Shown here piece after piece: positions 56,281 to 64,000 of a DNA stretch of 64,000 nt (its first letter is position 1; every line of letters starts with the position of its first letter). The notes below the pieces were generated by a model. It did not search any database. It was not told the origin of the DNA and saw only the letters and a program-made list of their open reading frames with translations. Made by a program: the position numbers and the translations under genes. The stretch is from contig JBFKDQ010000016.1 of the NCBI GenBank assembly GCA_041619555.1, positions 1-64,000 of the forward strand. The letters run 5' to 3'. This stretch comes from Oceanococcus sp041619555 (lineage in GTDB: Bacteria > Pseudomonadota > Gammaproteobacteria > Nevskiales > Oceanococcaceae).

Positions 56281-57045
56281 ATGCCCATCAGCATCAAATC
56301 CCCGGCCGAGATCGAACACATGCGCGCAGCCGGACGCCTCGCTTCCGAGGTGCTCGACATGATCACGCCACATGTGCAACCGGGCATCAGCACCGAGGAA
56401 CTCAATACGATCTGTCATGACTATATCGTGAACCAGCAGGACGCGATTCCCGCTCCGCTGAATTATCACGGCTTTCCGAAGTCGATCTGCACATCAATCA
56501 ATCACGTGGTCTGTCACGGCATTCCGGGCCCCAAGAAACTCAAGGCCGGCGACATCGTGAATGTCGACATCACCGTGATCAAGAATGGCTTCCATGGGGA
56601 TACCAGCCGCATGTTCATGGTCGGTGAAGTGCCCGTGATGGCGCGCAGGCTGTGCCAGACCGCGCTCGACGCCCTGCACCTGGGCATCGACATGGTCCGC
56701 CCGGGCGTCCAGCTCGGCGATATCGGCCATGCCATCCAGACTCTGGCGGAAAAAGCCGGTTTTTCCGTCGTACGCGAATATTGCGGCCACGGCATCGGCC
56801 GGGAGTTTCACGAGGATCCGCAGGTCCTCCACTATGGCCGCCCGGGCACCGGGGTCACCCTGCAGCCGGGGATGACATTCACCATCGAGCCGATGATCAA
56901 TGTGGGCCGCAAGGACGTCAAACTGCTGGCTGACCAGTGGACCGTGGTCACCCGCGACCGCTCTCTGTCGGCACAATGGGAACATACCATCCTGGTCACG
57001 GACAGCGGCCACGAAATCCTGACGACCTCCGCGGGCGCGGCATGA
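56281..57045 (+). CDS. map: Methionine aminopeptidase, type I
   Basis: Removes initiator methionine. 254 residues from ATG 56281 (MPISIKSPAEIEHMRAAGR). Metal ligands in VNVDITV, FHGDTSRMF, GHGIGREFHEDP, TIEPMINVG and QWEHTILV. Overlaps glnD by 4 nt. Confidence 0.97.
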   Translation: MPISIKSPAEIEHMRAAGRLASEVLDMITPHVQPGISTEELNTICHDYIVNQQDAIPAPLNYHGFPKSICTSINHVVCHGIPGPKKLKAGDIVNVDITVIKNGFHGDTSRMFMVGEVPVMARRLCQTALDALHLGIDMVRPGVQLGDIGHAIQTLAEKAGFSVVREYCGHGIGREFHEDPQVLHYGRPGTGVTLQPGMTFTIEPMINVGRKDVKLLADQWTVVTRDRSLSAQWEHTILVTDSGHEILTTSAGAA

Positions 57046-59693
57046 ACAGCGTAACCGAGGCCCATGGCGACCTGAGTGCCAGCGAACTGCAGACGCTGCT
57101 CGACAGCGGCCCCATCGACGCCATCGCCTGGCGCAAATTGCTCAATCAAATCCGCGAGTCGCACTCCACTGCATTCCGTCAGGGCACGTCCGCCAGCGAA
57201 CTGATCCGGCAGTTCACCGCCGTGGTGGACCAGATGTTGCGAAGCGCCTGGCAGAGCCTGATCCCTGCGGATGCAGGCGCCGCCCTGCTGGCCGTCGGCG
57301 GCTTCGGCCGCGGCGAACTGCTGCCGCGCTCCGACATTGATCTGCTCATCCTGTATCGCGAGGGTGAACTGGATGATCTGCAGGACCTGCTGGGACGATT
57401 CATCACCTTTGTATGGGACATGGGACTGGAGGTCGGCCACAGCGTGCGCTCGCCCCGCGAATGCGCCGAGGAGGCCGCCGCCGACGTCACCGTGGTCACC
57501 AACCTGATGGAAAGCCGACTGCTGAGCGGCGATGCTGAACTGATGGAGGCCATGCAGGTCGCCACCGGCACCGATCGGGTCTGGCCAGACGACGCCTTCT
57601 TCAAGGCCAAGCGGGAAGAACAGATCGAACGCTACAAGCGATATGACGATACCGCCTACAAGCTCGAGCCCAATGTGAAGGAAAGCCCGGGCGGGCTGCG
57701 CGACATCCAGATCATCGGCTGGGTCACGCAGCGCCACTATGGCACCGCCGGCCTCGAAGAACTGCACGCTCGCGGCCTGCTCAAGGCCAACGAGATGAAC
57801 TACCTGATTTCCGGTCGCGCTTTTCTGTGGCAGGTGCGCTTTGCCCTGCACATGCTGACCGGCCGACCGGAAGATCGCCTGCTGTTCGATCAGCAGATCA
57901 AGGTGGCTGAGCTGTTTGGCTATCAGGACAAGACCCACAACCTCGCGGTCGAGCAGTTCATGCAGATGTACTACCGCACGATCAAGGGACTGTCGGCGCT
58001 CAACGACATCTTCCTGCAACTGATGGACGAGGAAATCTTCCACCGGCAGGCGAAATCGCAACCGCAGGCCCTGAACGAGGATTTTCATCTCCGCCACGGC
58101 TTCATCGAAGCCCGCGAGGAAGGCTTGTTCACGCGCAAGCCCATGGCCCTGCTCGAAATCTTCCACACCTGGGCGACTCACGAACACCTTCGGATCAAAG
58201 GCATCAGCGCCGCCACCCTGCGCGAGATGCGACGCGACCGCAATCTGCTCGAATCGGTGCGGGAAAGTCTGGAAGCGCGCGAAATGTTCCTGCGCCTGCT
58301 CAGAATGGAACGCGGCGTGCTGCACAGCCTGCGCCGGATGAATCGTTACGGCATCCTTGGCCGCTACCTGCCGGCTTTTGGCAAGATCATCGGCCGCATG
58401 CAGTACGACCTGTTCCATACCCTGACGGTGGACGAACACACGCTTTTTGTCGTCCGCAACATGCGGCGCCTGGCAGTCCCCGAGTTTCGCCATGAATTCC
58501 CGCAGCTCTCGGATCTGCATGCCAGCCTGAAGAAGCCCGAACTGCTCTACATTGCCGGCCTGTTTCATGACATCGCCAAGGGCCGCGAAGGCGACCATTC
58601 CGAACTCGGCGCTGAAGACGTCCGCGCATTCTGCGCCAGTCACGGCCTCTCCAGTCAGGATGGCGAGATGGCAGCTTGGCTGGTCAGCAATCATCTGCTG
58701 ATGTCGATGACGGCGCAGCGCAAGGATGTCTCGGACCCCGATGTCATCAACGAATTCATCCAGGCGGCCGACAGCCGGGAAAAGCTCGATTACCTTTACC
58801 TGCTGACGGTCTGCGACATACGCGCGACCAACGCCAAATTGTGGAACGATTTCCGCGCCAGCCTGCTGCGTTCACTGTATGTGTCCGCCCGCCGCGCCCT
58901 GGATCGCGGCGACCCTGTTGGCACCAATGAACTGATCTGTGAAACGCGCCTGGCTGCCCTCACCTTTTGCCAGGAAAACGGCCTGACCGACGATGTCATC
59001 GAAAACATCTGGGATCGCCTGGATGACGACTACTTCCTGCGCCATGCCCCGGAAGAGGTCTCCTGGCACACCCAGGCGATCGCCAATGCGCCACCTGATC
59101 GACCCACCGTGCTGGTGCGTCATTTCAGCAACCGCGGCACGGCGGTATTCATCTACATGCAGGATGCACCCAGGCTTTTCGCCATCACCAGCACCTGCCT
59201 GGCCAAGCTCGGCCTCAGCATTCTGGATGCCCGCATCAATTGCAGCGCCGACAATTACACCCTGGACACTTTCATCGTCAGCGAAGCCGATGGCCGGGAA
59301 ATCACCGACCCCGTCCGTCGCAAGGAGATCGGCGCCAAGCTGCTGCAGAATTTGAGCCACCCCGAGGCGCCGATCACCCAAGTCAGGCAGCACGTTTCCC
59401 AGCAGCGCCGCCATTTCAGCACCCCGACACAGATCTATTTCACGCCGGAACCAGACAAGGGCCATACCACCCTCGAACTGGTTGCCGATGACCGCCCCGG
59501 TCTGCTCGCTCTGATTGCCCATACCTTTGACGAAATGGGTGTCGAACTGCGTGCGGCCAAGATCGGCACCATCGGCGAGCGCGCTGAAGATGTCTTCTTC
59601 ATCACCGATGGACGCAACCAGGCCATCGAAGATCCGGCCCGACTGCATGATCTGCGCGAAAAAATCACCTCCAAACTTCAACAACTGGATTGA
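57042..59693 (+). CDS. glnD: Bifunctional uridylyltransferase / uridylyl-removing enzyme
   Basis: Glutamine sensor that uridylylates and deuridylylates PII. 883 residues from ATG 57042 (ATGA overlap with map). Nucleotidyltransferase site GGFGRGELLPRSDID (86-100), HD phosphohydrolase GLFHDIAKGREGDHSELG (about 510), and two C-terminal ACT domains (about 700-880; ELVADDRPGLLALIAHTF in the second). Confidence 0.97.
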   Translation: MNSVTEAHGDLSASELQTLLDSGPIDAIAWRKLLNQIRESHSTAFRQGTSASELIRQFTAVVDQMLRSAWQSLIPADAGAALLAVGGFGRGELLPRSDIDLLILYREGELDDLQDLLGRFITFVWDMGLEVGHSVRSPRECAEEAAADVTVVTNLMESRLLSGDAELMEAMQVATGTDRVWPDDAFFKAKREEQIERYKRYDDTAYKLEPNVKESPGGLRDIQIIGWVTQRHYGTAGLEELHARGLLKANEMNYLISGRAFLWQVRFALHMLTGRPEDRLLFDQQIKVAELFGYQDKTHNLAVEQFMQMYYRTIKGLSALNDIFLQLMDEEIFHRQAKSQPQALNEDFHLRHGFIEAREEGLFTRKPMALLEIFHTWATHEHLRIKGISAATLREMRRDRNLLESVRESLEAREMFLRLLRMERGVLHSLRRMNRYGILGRYLPAFGKIIGRMQYDLFHTLTVDEHTLFVVRNMRRLAVPEFRHEFPQLSDLHASLKKPELLYIAGLFHDIAKGREGDHSELGAEDVRAFCASHGLSSQDGEMAAWLVSNHLLMSMTAQRKDVSDPDVINEFIQAADSREKLDYLYLLTVCDIRATNAKLWNDFRASLLRSLYVSARRALDRGDPVGTNELICETRLAALTFCQENGLTDDVIENIWDRLDDDYFLRHAPEEVSWHTQAIANAPPDRPTVLVRHFSNRGTAVFIYMQDAPRLFAITSTCLAKLGLSILDARINCSADNYTLDTFIVSEADGREITDPVRRKEIGAKLLQNLSHPEAPITQVRQHVSQQRRHFSTPTQIYFTPEPDKGHTTLELVADDRPGLLALIAHTFDEMGVELRAAKIGTIGERAEDVFFITDGRNQAIEDPARLHDLREKITSKLQQLD

Positions 59694-59702
59694 CGAAAAA
59701 GC

Positions 59703-60542
59703 ATGAGCCCTCTCTCCCTGCGTGACCAGATCGAATCCGCCTTTGAGCGGCGTGAGCAGCTGAGCCCGGAAGACCACGAACTGCAGGCAGCGGTCGCCGC
59801 CGCAATCGCCGGCCTGGACGATGGCAGCCTGCGGGTTGCCGAACCAGCGGCCGGCGGCTGGCAGGTCAATGAATGGCTGAAAAAAGCCGTCCTGCTGTGT
59901 TTCCGTCTGCATGGCAACCGCTGTATCGACGGCGGCCAAACCAATTATTTCGACAAGGTGCCGGCCAAATTCGCCGGCTGGAGCGATGACGATTTCAATC
60001 GCCTCGGTGCCCGGGTGGTGCCGCCAGCGATGGTGCGCCGCGGCGCCTACATCGCGCCCAATGTGGTGCTGATGCCCAGCTACGTGAACATCGGCGCATT
60101 CGTCGACAGCGGCACCATGGTCGACACCTGGGCCACCGTGGGCTCCTGCGCCCAGATCGGCAAGAACGTGCATCTGTCCGGCGGCGTCGGCATCGGCGGC
60201 GTGCTGGAACCGCTGCAGGCCAGCCCTACAATCATCGAGGATGACTGCTTCATTGGCGCCCGTTCCGAGGTGGTCGAGGGCGTCGTCGTCGAACGCGGCA
60301 CGGTCATTTCCATGGGCGTGTTCATCGGCCAGAGCACGCCGATTTTCAATCGCGAAAGCGGCGAGATCAGCTACGGCCGCGTGCCTGCCGGCAGTGTCGT
60401 CGTCGCCGGCTCTCTGCCGAAAAACGGCCCCGGCGGCGCCTACAGCCTGAACTGCGCGGTCATCGTCAAACAGGTTGACGCCGGCACCCGCGCAAAGGTC
60501 GGCATCAATGCCCTGCTGCGCGAGGCGGCGGACCAGTCGTGA
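59703..60542 (+). CDS. dapD: 2,3,4,5-tetrahydropyridine-2,6-dicarboxylate N-succinyltransferase
   Basis: Lysine/diaminopimelate pathway. 279 residues: N-terminal helical domain, then a hexapeptide left-handed beta-helix (VRRGAYIAPNVVLMPSYVNI onward) with the conserved VDSGTMVDTWATVGSCAQIG. 9 nt after glnD; 4-nt overlap with dapE. Confidence 0.97.
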   Translation: MSPLSLRDQIESAFERREQLSPEDHELQAAVAAAIAGLDDGSLRVAEPAAGGWQVNEWLKKAVLLCFRLHGNRCIDGGQTNYFDKVPAKFAGWSDDDFNRLGARVVPPAMVRRGAYIAPNVVLMPSYVNIGAFVDSGTMVDTWATVGSCAQIGKNVHLSGGVGIGGVLEPLQASPTIIEDDCFIGARSEVVEGVVVERGTVISMGVFIGQSTPIFNRESGEISYGRVPAGSVVVAGSLPKNGPGGAYSLNCAVIVKQVDAGTRAKVGINALLREAADQS

Positions 60543-61696
60543 GCAGCCCCCTGGAACTGCTCTGCGAACTGATTCAGCGGCGTTCGCTGACCCCGGATGA
60601 TGCAGGCTGCTGCCAGCTGATCGCCGATCGCCTCGGCGCGATCGGCTTCGAACACGAGTGGATGAACCACAACGGGGTGACCAATCTGTGGTCCCGACGG
60701 TCCTGCGGTCAGCCGAATGCCCCGCTGCTGGTCTTCGCCGGCCATACCGACGTGGTGCCGGCCGGCGATGAAGCCGCCTGGGACAGCGACCCGTTCGTTC
60801 CAAGCATTCGGGAAGGCACGCTGTACGGGCGCGGCGCGGCCGACATGAAATCCGGTCTCAGCGCCATGACGGTTGCGCTGGAGCGACTGCAGGCTGCGGG
60901 CGAATCCCTGCATTTCGACATCGCTTTGCTGCTGACCAGCGACGAGGAAGGCCCCTGCCGGGATGGCACCCGCCATGTCGCCCAAATTCTGCGCAGCCGC
61001 GGGATCCGCCCTGATTTCGTCATCGTCGGCGAAGCCACCGCGGAGCGCACGGTTGGCGATCGCTACATCGTTGGCCGACGCGGATCCCTGGGCTGCAATC
61101 TTCTTGTCCACGGGATCCAGGGTCACGTCGCCTACCCGCACAGGGCGCGCAATCCCATTCATCAGATCATGCCCGCCCTGGCCGAGTTGTGCGCCACGCA
61201 CTGGGACGACGGCAATGCCGATTTTCCACCGACCAGCTTCCAGGTCGCGAATTTTCACAGCGGCACCGGGGCCAGCAATGTGATCCCGGGCGACGCCCGG
61301 ATCGTCTTCAATTTCCGTTATGCCCCCTGCTCACGCGCCGAAGATCTGCAGCAGCGGGTGGAAGACTGCCTGCACCGTCATGGCGTCGAGTTCACCGCTG
61401 ACTGGTGGCATTCCGGCACGCCCTATCACACCCCGCCAGACCTGCTGACCCAGGCGATTGAAGCCGCGATCGGCCAGGTTCTGGACCGCAGACCACAGGC
61501 CTTCACGGGCGGCGGCACCTCGGACGGGCGTTTTCTGGCGCCTCTGGGGGCGCAGGTGGTGGAGCTCGGCCCGGTCAGCGCCAGCATCCACAAGCACAAC
61601 GAACACATCGCCCTGGAAGCGCTGGATGTGCTGTGCAATCTCTACATCGCCTGCCTGCGCGAGGTTTCACTGCGTCTGGATACCCGCGCCGGATAA
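60539..61696 (+). CDS. dapE: Succinyl-diaminopimelate desuccinylase
   Basis: Di-zinc M20 hydrolase. 385 residues from GTG 60539 (GTGA overlap with dapD). Zinc ligands in FAGHTDVVPAGD, GRGAADMKSGL, SDEEGPCRDGT, GEATAERTVG and SIHKHNEH. Dimerization domain in the middle (about 180-290). The dapD-dapE pair works consecutively around the DapC aminotransferase step. Confidence 0.96.
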   Translation: MSSPLELLCELIQRRSLTPDDAGCCQLIADRLGAIGFEHEWMNHNGVTNLWSRRSCGQPNAPLLVFAGHTDVVPAGDEAAWDSDPFVPSIREGTLYGRGAADMKSGLSAMTVALERLQAAGESLHFDIALLLTSDEEGPCRDGTRHVAQILRSRGIRPDFVIVGEATAERTVGDRYIVGRRGSLGCNLLVHGIQGHVAYPHRARNPIHQIMPALAELCATHWDDGNADFPPTSFQVANFHSGTGASNVIPGDARIVFNFRYAPCSRAEDLQQRVEDCLHRHGVEFTADWWHSGTPYHTPPDLLTQAIEAAIGQVLDRRPQAFTGGGTSDGRFLAPLGAQVVELGPVSASIHKHNEHIALEALDVLCNLYIACLREVSLRLDTRAG

Positions 61697-61722
61697 AAAA
61701 ACGGCCGGTCAATGACCGGCCG
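61695..61722 (-). terminator. Rho-independent terminator of fba
   Basis: Stem CGGCCGGTC / GACCGGCCG with a 3-nt loop. On the minus strand it is followed by seven T. It begins 27 nt after the fba stop. The plus strand lacks a T-tract, so for dapE it would be at best a weak stop. Confidence 0.85.
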
Positions 61723-61748
61723 CCTGACATCAGGAAATCGCCTGCGGG

Positions 61749-62768
61749 TTAGCTGGCGTTTTCCATCTCGGCGCTGAACTGACCCAGGGCCGCGGCGCCG
61801 TTGCAGCGCGCACGGTGAAGAAAAGCTTTCTGCGCGGCGGCGACATTCTCGCTCTTGCCGCCCCAGGCTTTCAGTGCCGCCGCCTGCAGGGCACGGCCAT
61901 AGGAGAAACTCAGCGCCCAGGGCAATGGCCCCAGCTTGTTCATCGCATCCAGATGGGCGGTGGCCAGTTCATCGCTCTGACCACCGGACAGGAACACGAT
62001 GCCGGGTACGGCGGCCGGCACATAGCGCTTCAGGCAACGTACCGTGGCGGCCGCCACGGTCGCGACATCGGCCTGCTCGGCACAGTTGGTGCCGGAAATC
62101 ACCATATTGGGCTTGAGCAGCATGCCTTCGAAAGCCACGCCCTGGGCGTCCAGTTGGGCAAACACGGTGGCCAGCGCCGCCGAGGTGACATCTTCACAGA
62201 TCTCCAGATCATGCGCGCCGTCCATGATCACTTCCGGCTCCACAATCGGCACGATTCCCTGCTCCTGACACAGCGCGGCGTAACGCGCCAGCGCATGCGC
62301 ATTGGTGTCCAGGCAGTACATGCTCGGCGACTCTTCGTCGATCGTGATGACGGCCCGCCACTTGGCGAATCGCGCGCCGGCCGCGTGGTACTCGGCGAGA
62401 CGCTCGCGCAGACCGTCCAGCCCTTCGGTCACGGTCTCTCCGTCGGCGCCCGCCAGCGCCTTGGCGCCCTTGTCGACCTTGATTCCGGGAATGATGCCCT
62501 TGGCGGCCAGCATTTGCGGAAACGGCGTGCCGCTGGAATCCTTCTGAAACAGGGTTTCCTCGAACAGGATCACGCCGCTGATGTGTTCCTCCACCCCGGC
62601 ACCGGAAAACAGCATGTCGCGGTAGGCACGACGATTTTCTTCAGTGGACTCCACGCCGATGGAATCAAAACGCTTCTTGATGGTCGGCGAGCTTTCATCA
62701 GCCGCCAAAATGCCACGACCAGGCTCGACGAGGGCGCGCGCAGTGGCGCTCAGTACATCCAGATTCAT
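61749..62768 (-). CDS. fba: Fructose-bisphosphate aldolase, class I
   Basis: Schiff-base aldolase of the eukaryotic (ALDOA) type. 339 residues from ATG 62768, placed 9 nt after AAGGAG; the ATG at 62777 directly abuts the Shine-Dalgarno. ILAADESSPTIKKRF, catalytic K219 in GMLLKPNMV, and LSGGQSDELATAHLDAMN. No zinc ligands of class II. Monocistronic with its own terminator. Confidence 0.95.
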   Translation of the reverse strand: MNLDVLSATARALVEPGRGILAADESSPTIKKRFDSIGVESTEENRRAYRDMLFSGAGVEEHISGVILFEETLFQKDSSGTPFPQMLAAKGIIPGIKVDKGAKALAGADGETVTEGLDGLRERLAEYHAAGARFAKWRAVITIDEESPSMYCLDTNAHALARYAALCQEQGIVPIVEPEVIMDGAHDLEICEDVTSAALATVFAQLDAQGVAFEGMLLKPNMVISGTNCAEQADVATVAAATVRCLKRYVPAAVPGIVFLSGGQSDELATAHLDAMNKLGPLPWALSFSYGRALQAAALKAWGGKSENVAAAQKAFLHRARCNGAAALGQFSAEMENAS

Positions 62769-62978
62769 CAGTTCCATCTCCTTCTAAACAAATAAATTTT
62801 CCCATGCCAGCGGATGGCATGCGAACAGAATCATGTGAGGTTCGGGCCAGATCGCGGCCGAGCGAAAAATAATCCGTGGAATTTTAGCAGATCTGCCGCG
62901 CCACGCAGACCGCGGCCGTTCTGCAGTCGCCATTGACCTCGCCGGGAGGGCCGGACGGCCAAAGCAAGGGCGTCCCGG

Positions 62979-63009
62979 CAGCGCCGAATTTGCAGTATGA
63001 TCGGCGCTG
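62979..63009. promoter_or_regulatory. 9-bp inverted repeat around a -10-like TATGAT
   Basis: Perfect inverted repeat CAGCGCCGA / TCGGCGCTG separated by 13 nt. A TATGAT on the plus strand sits at 62996-63001, across the loop and second arm. It lies 45 nt before the MreB-like start and could be an operator for that gene. The -35 is poor. Confidence 0.4.
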
Positions 63010-63053
63010 ATTCGCACCTCCATTTTCAGCCCTACACGGATCCGTCCCAGCGC

Positions 63054-64000
63054 ATGAATGAGAAAGCCGCCATAGGCGAACTGGACTCGTCGTTCGAGGA
63101 CAGCTGCCCGGTCATCCTGCCCCAGACCCGCAAGGAAACAGCACCGCGGCGACTCGGTTTGAGGCAGCGCCTGAGCAATGCCTTCCGCAACGACATCGGC
63201 ATCGATCTGGGTACCGCCAACACGTTGGTCTGCATGCGGGACCAGGGCGTCGTCCTGAACGAGCCTTCGGTGGTCGCGGTGACGCGCGGCAGCCACAACG
63301 TAATGCATGATGGTCACGCGGTCGGCATGGAAGCCAAAAAAATGCTGGGCAAGACCTCCTACTCGGTCGACGTGATCCGCCCGCTACGTGACGGCGTCAT
63401 CACGAATTTTCCGATCGCCGAAGCCATGCTGAGATACTTCATCTCCAAGGTGAAACGCAACAGCAGTTTTTCGACCACCCGGGTGGTCATCGCGATTCCT
63501 TACGGCATCACCAATGCCGAGATGAAGGCCGTCTTCAACTCCACCATGCGCGCAGGCGCGGACCGAGTGCATCTGATTGAGGAAACCCTGGCCGCAGGAC
63601 TGGGCGCGGGCCTGGCGGTCGATGAGCCCAACGCCAATCTGGTGGTCGATATCGGCGGCGGCACCACCGGCATTTCCGTCATCTCGATTACCGACATCGC
63701 TTATGGCACCACCGTGCGCTGTGCCGGCGATCACATGACCAATGCGGTCACCGAGTATGTATTGCAGAAATTCGGTTTGCAGATCGGCCAGCAAACCGCC
63801 GAGGACCTGAAGATCCAGCTCGGTTCCGCCCTGCCGCTGGCGGAAGAGAAAAGCTGCGTCGTGCGCGGCCAGACCCAGGCGCGCCGCCCTGGCACGGTCG
63901 AAATTACCTCGCAACAGGTCCGCGAGGCCCTCACCGAACCCCTGGCCAAGATCCTGCGCGGCATCGACTGGGTGCTGGAAAACACCCCGCCGGAACTCGC
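63054..64000 (+). CDS. MreB-like actin paralogue with N-terminal extension (3' end cut)
   Basis: At least 315 residues from ATG 63054 to the window edge, no stop. Actin fold: phosphate 1 loop IGIDLGTANTLV, VVLNEPSVVA, RPLRDGVITNF, EETLAAGLGAGLAV, and phosphate 2 loop VVDIGGGTTGISVIS. It clearly belongs to the MreB family but differs from housekeeping MreB at many normally constant sites (IPYGITNAEMKAVFNSTMRAG in place of the usual VPCGSTQVERRAI), and has about 47 extra residues before the fold. No mreC or mreD is visible, though the right flank is missing. Probably a second, specialised MreB. Confidence 0.85.
   Translation, partial: MNEKAAIGELDSSFEDSCPVILPQTRKETAPRRLGLRQRLSNAFRNDIGIDLGTANTLVCMRDQGVVLNEPSVVAVTRGSHNVMHDGHAVGMEAKKMLGKTSYSVDVIRPLRDGVITNFPIAEAMLRYFISKVKRNSSFSTTRVVIAIPYGITNAEMKAVFNSTMRAGADRVHLIEETLAAGLGAGLAVDEPNANLVVDIGGGTTGISVISITDIAYGTTVRCAGDHMTNAVTEYVLQKFGLQIGQQTAEDLKIQLGSALPLAEEKSCVVRGQTQARRPGTVEITSQQVREALTEPLAKILRGIDWVLENTPPEL

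Noticed and set aside
58872..60803. Long minus-strand open frame antisense to glnD and dapD
   Set aside because: Composition is Arg/Ala/Gly-rich without domains; the opposite strand encodes full-length conserved enzymes.
61695..61722. Terminator for dapE on the plus strand
   Set aside because: The T-tract exists only on the minus strand side of the hairpin, so it is assigned to fba.

Overview
The window is 64 kb of GC-rich chromosome from a gammaproteobacterium. Two conserved gammaproteobacterial blocks show this. One is the envelope and translation block rpsB-tsf-pyrH-frr-uppS-cdsA-dxr-rseP-bamA-skp-lpxD-fabZ-lpxA-lpxB-rnhB-dnaE-accA-tilS, with map-glnD-dapD-dapE on its other flank. The other is pyrG-kdsA-eno-ftsB-ispD-ispF, with surE-pcm-yqaA-nlpD further along the same strand. 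The exported Dcp-type peptidase, the large BNR propeller protein and the frr-uppS-cdsA-dxr order would suit a Chromatiales- or Xanthomonadales-like lineage, but the genus cannot be fixed from this sequence. I saw no rRNA, tRNA, CRISPR array, insertion sequence or prophage.

Layout. 0-5.1 kb (minus strand): hom (cut by the window edge), alaC, nlpD-like, yqaA-like, pcm, surE. 5.2-9.4 kb (plus): an Smr endonuclease, then a glycerate-kinase-like P-loop kinase directly followed by a GH13_18 sugar phosphorylase, then a frameshifted gene with an internal duplication. 9.4-20.3 kb: a signalling island mixed with sugar-nucleotide genes. It holds STAS plus Hpt (plus strand), a convergent pgm / H-NOX / hybrid histidine kinase unit (minus strand), then galU, an RsbW-like kinase, a decayed DUF3131 gene, an OmpA-like lipoprotein, a receiver-PP2C phosphatase and a GAF plus degenerate GGDEF protein (plus strand). 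20.4-30.3 kb: nhaR-like regulator, purE-purK, exported Dcp, a 1085-residue BNR propeller protein and an outer-membrane-like protein. 30.3-56 kb (all minus): the conserved MEP/KDO/lipid A/BAM/translation genes. 56.3-61.7 kb (plus): map, glnD, dapD, dapE. 61.7-64 kb: class I aldolase (minus) and a divergent MreB-like actin paralogue cut by the right edge.

How the genes fit together. The most interesting part is 9.4-20.3 kb. It contains every part of a partner-switching circuit (STAS antagonist, RsbW-like kinase, receiver-controlled PP2C phosphatase) plus a stand-alone Hpt and a hybrid histidine kinase encoded next to an H-NOX nitric oxide sensor. It also contains pgm and galU, which make UDP-glucose, and lies beside a cassette predicted to turn glucosylglycerate plus phosphate into glucose 1-phosphate and phosphoglycerate. 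My reading is an NO-responsive phosphorelay feeding a partner switch. No sigma factor or active diguanylate cyclase lies in the window, so the output is unknown. The island sits between two gene groups (ispDF and surE-pcm-nlpD) that are neighbours in relatives such as E. coli.
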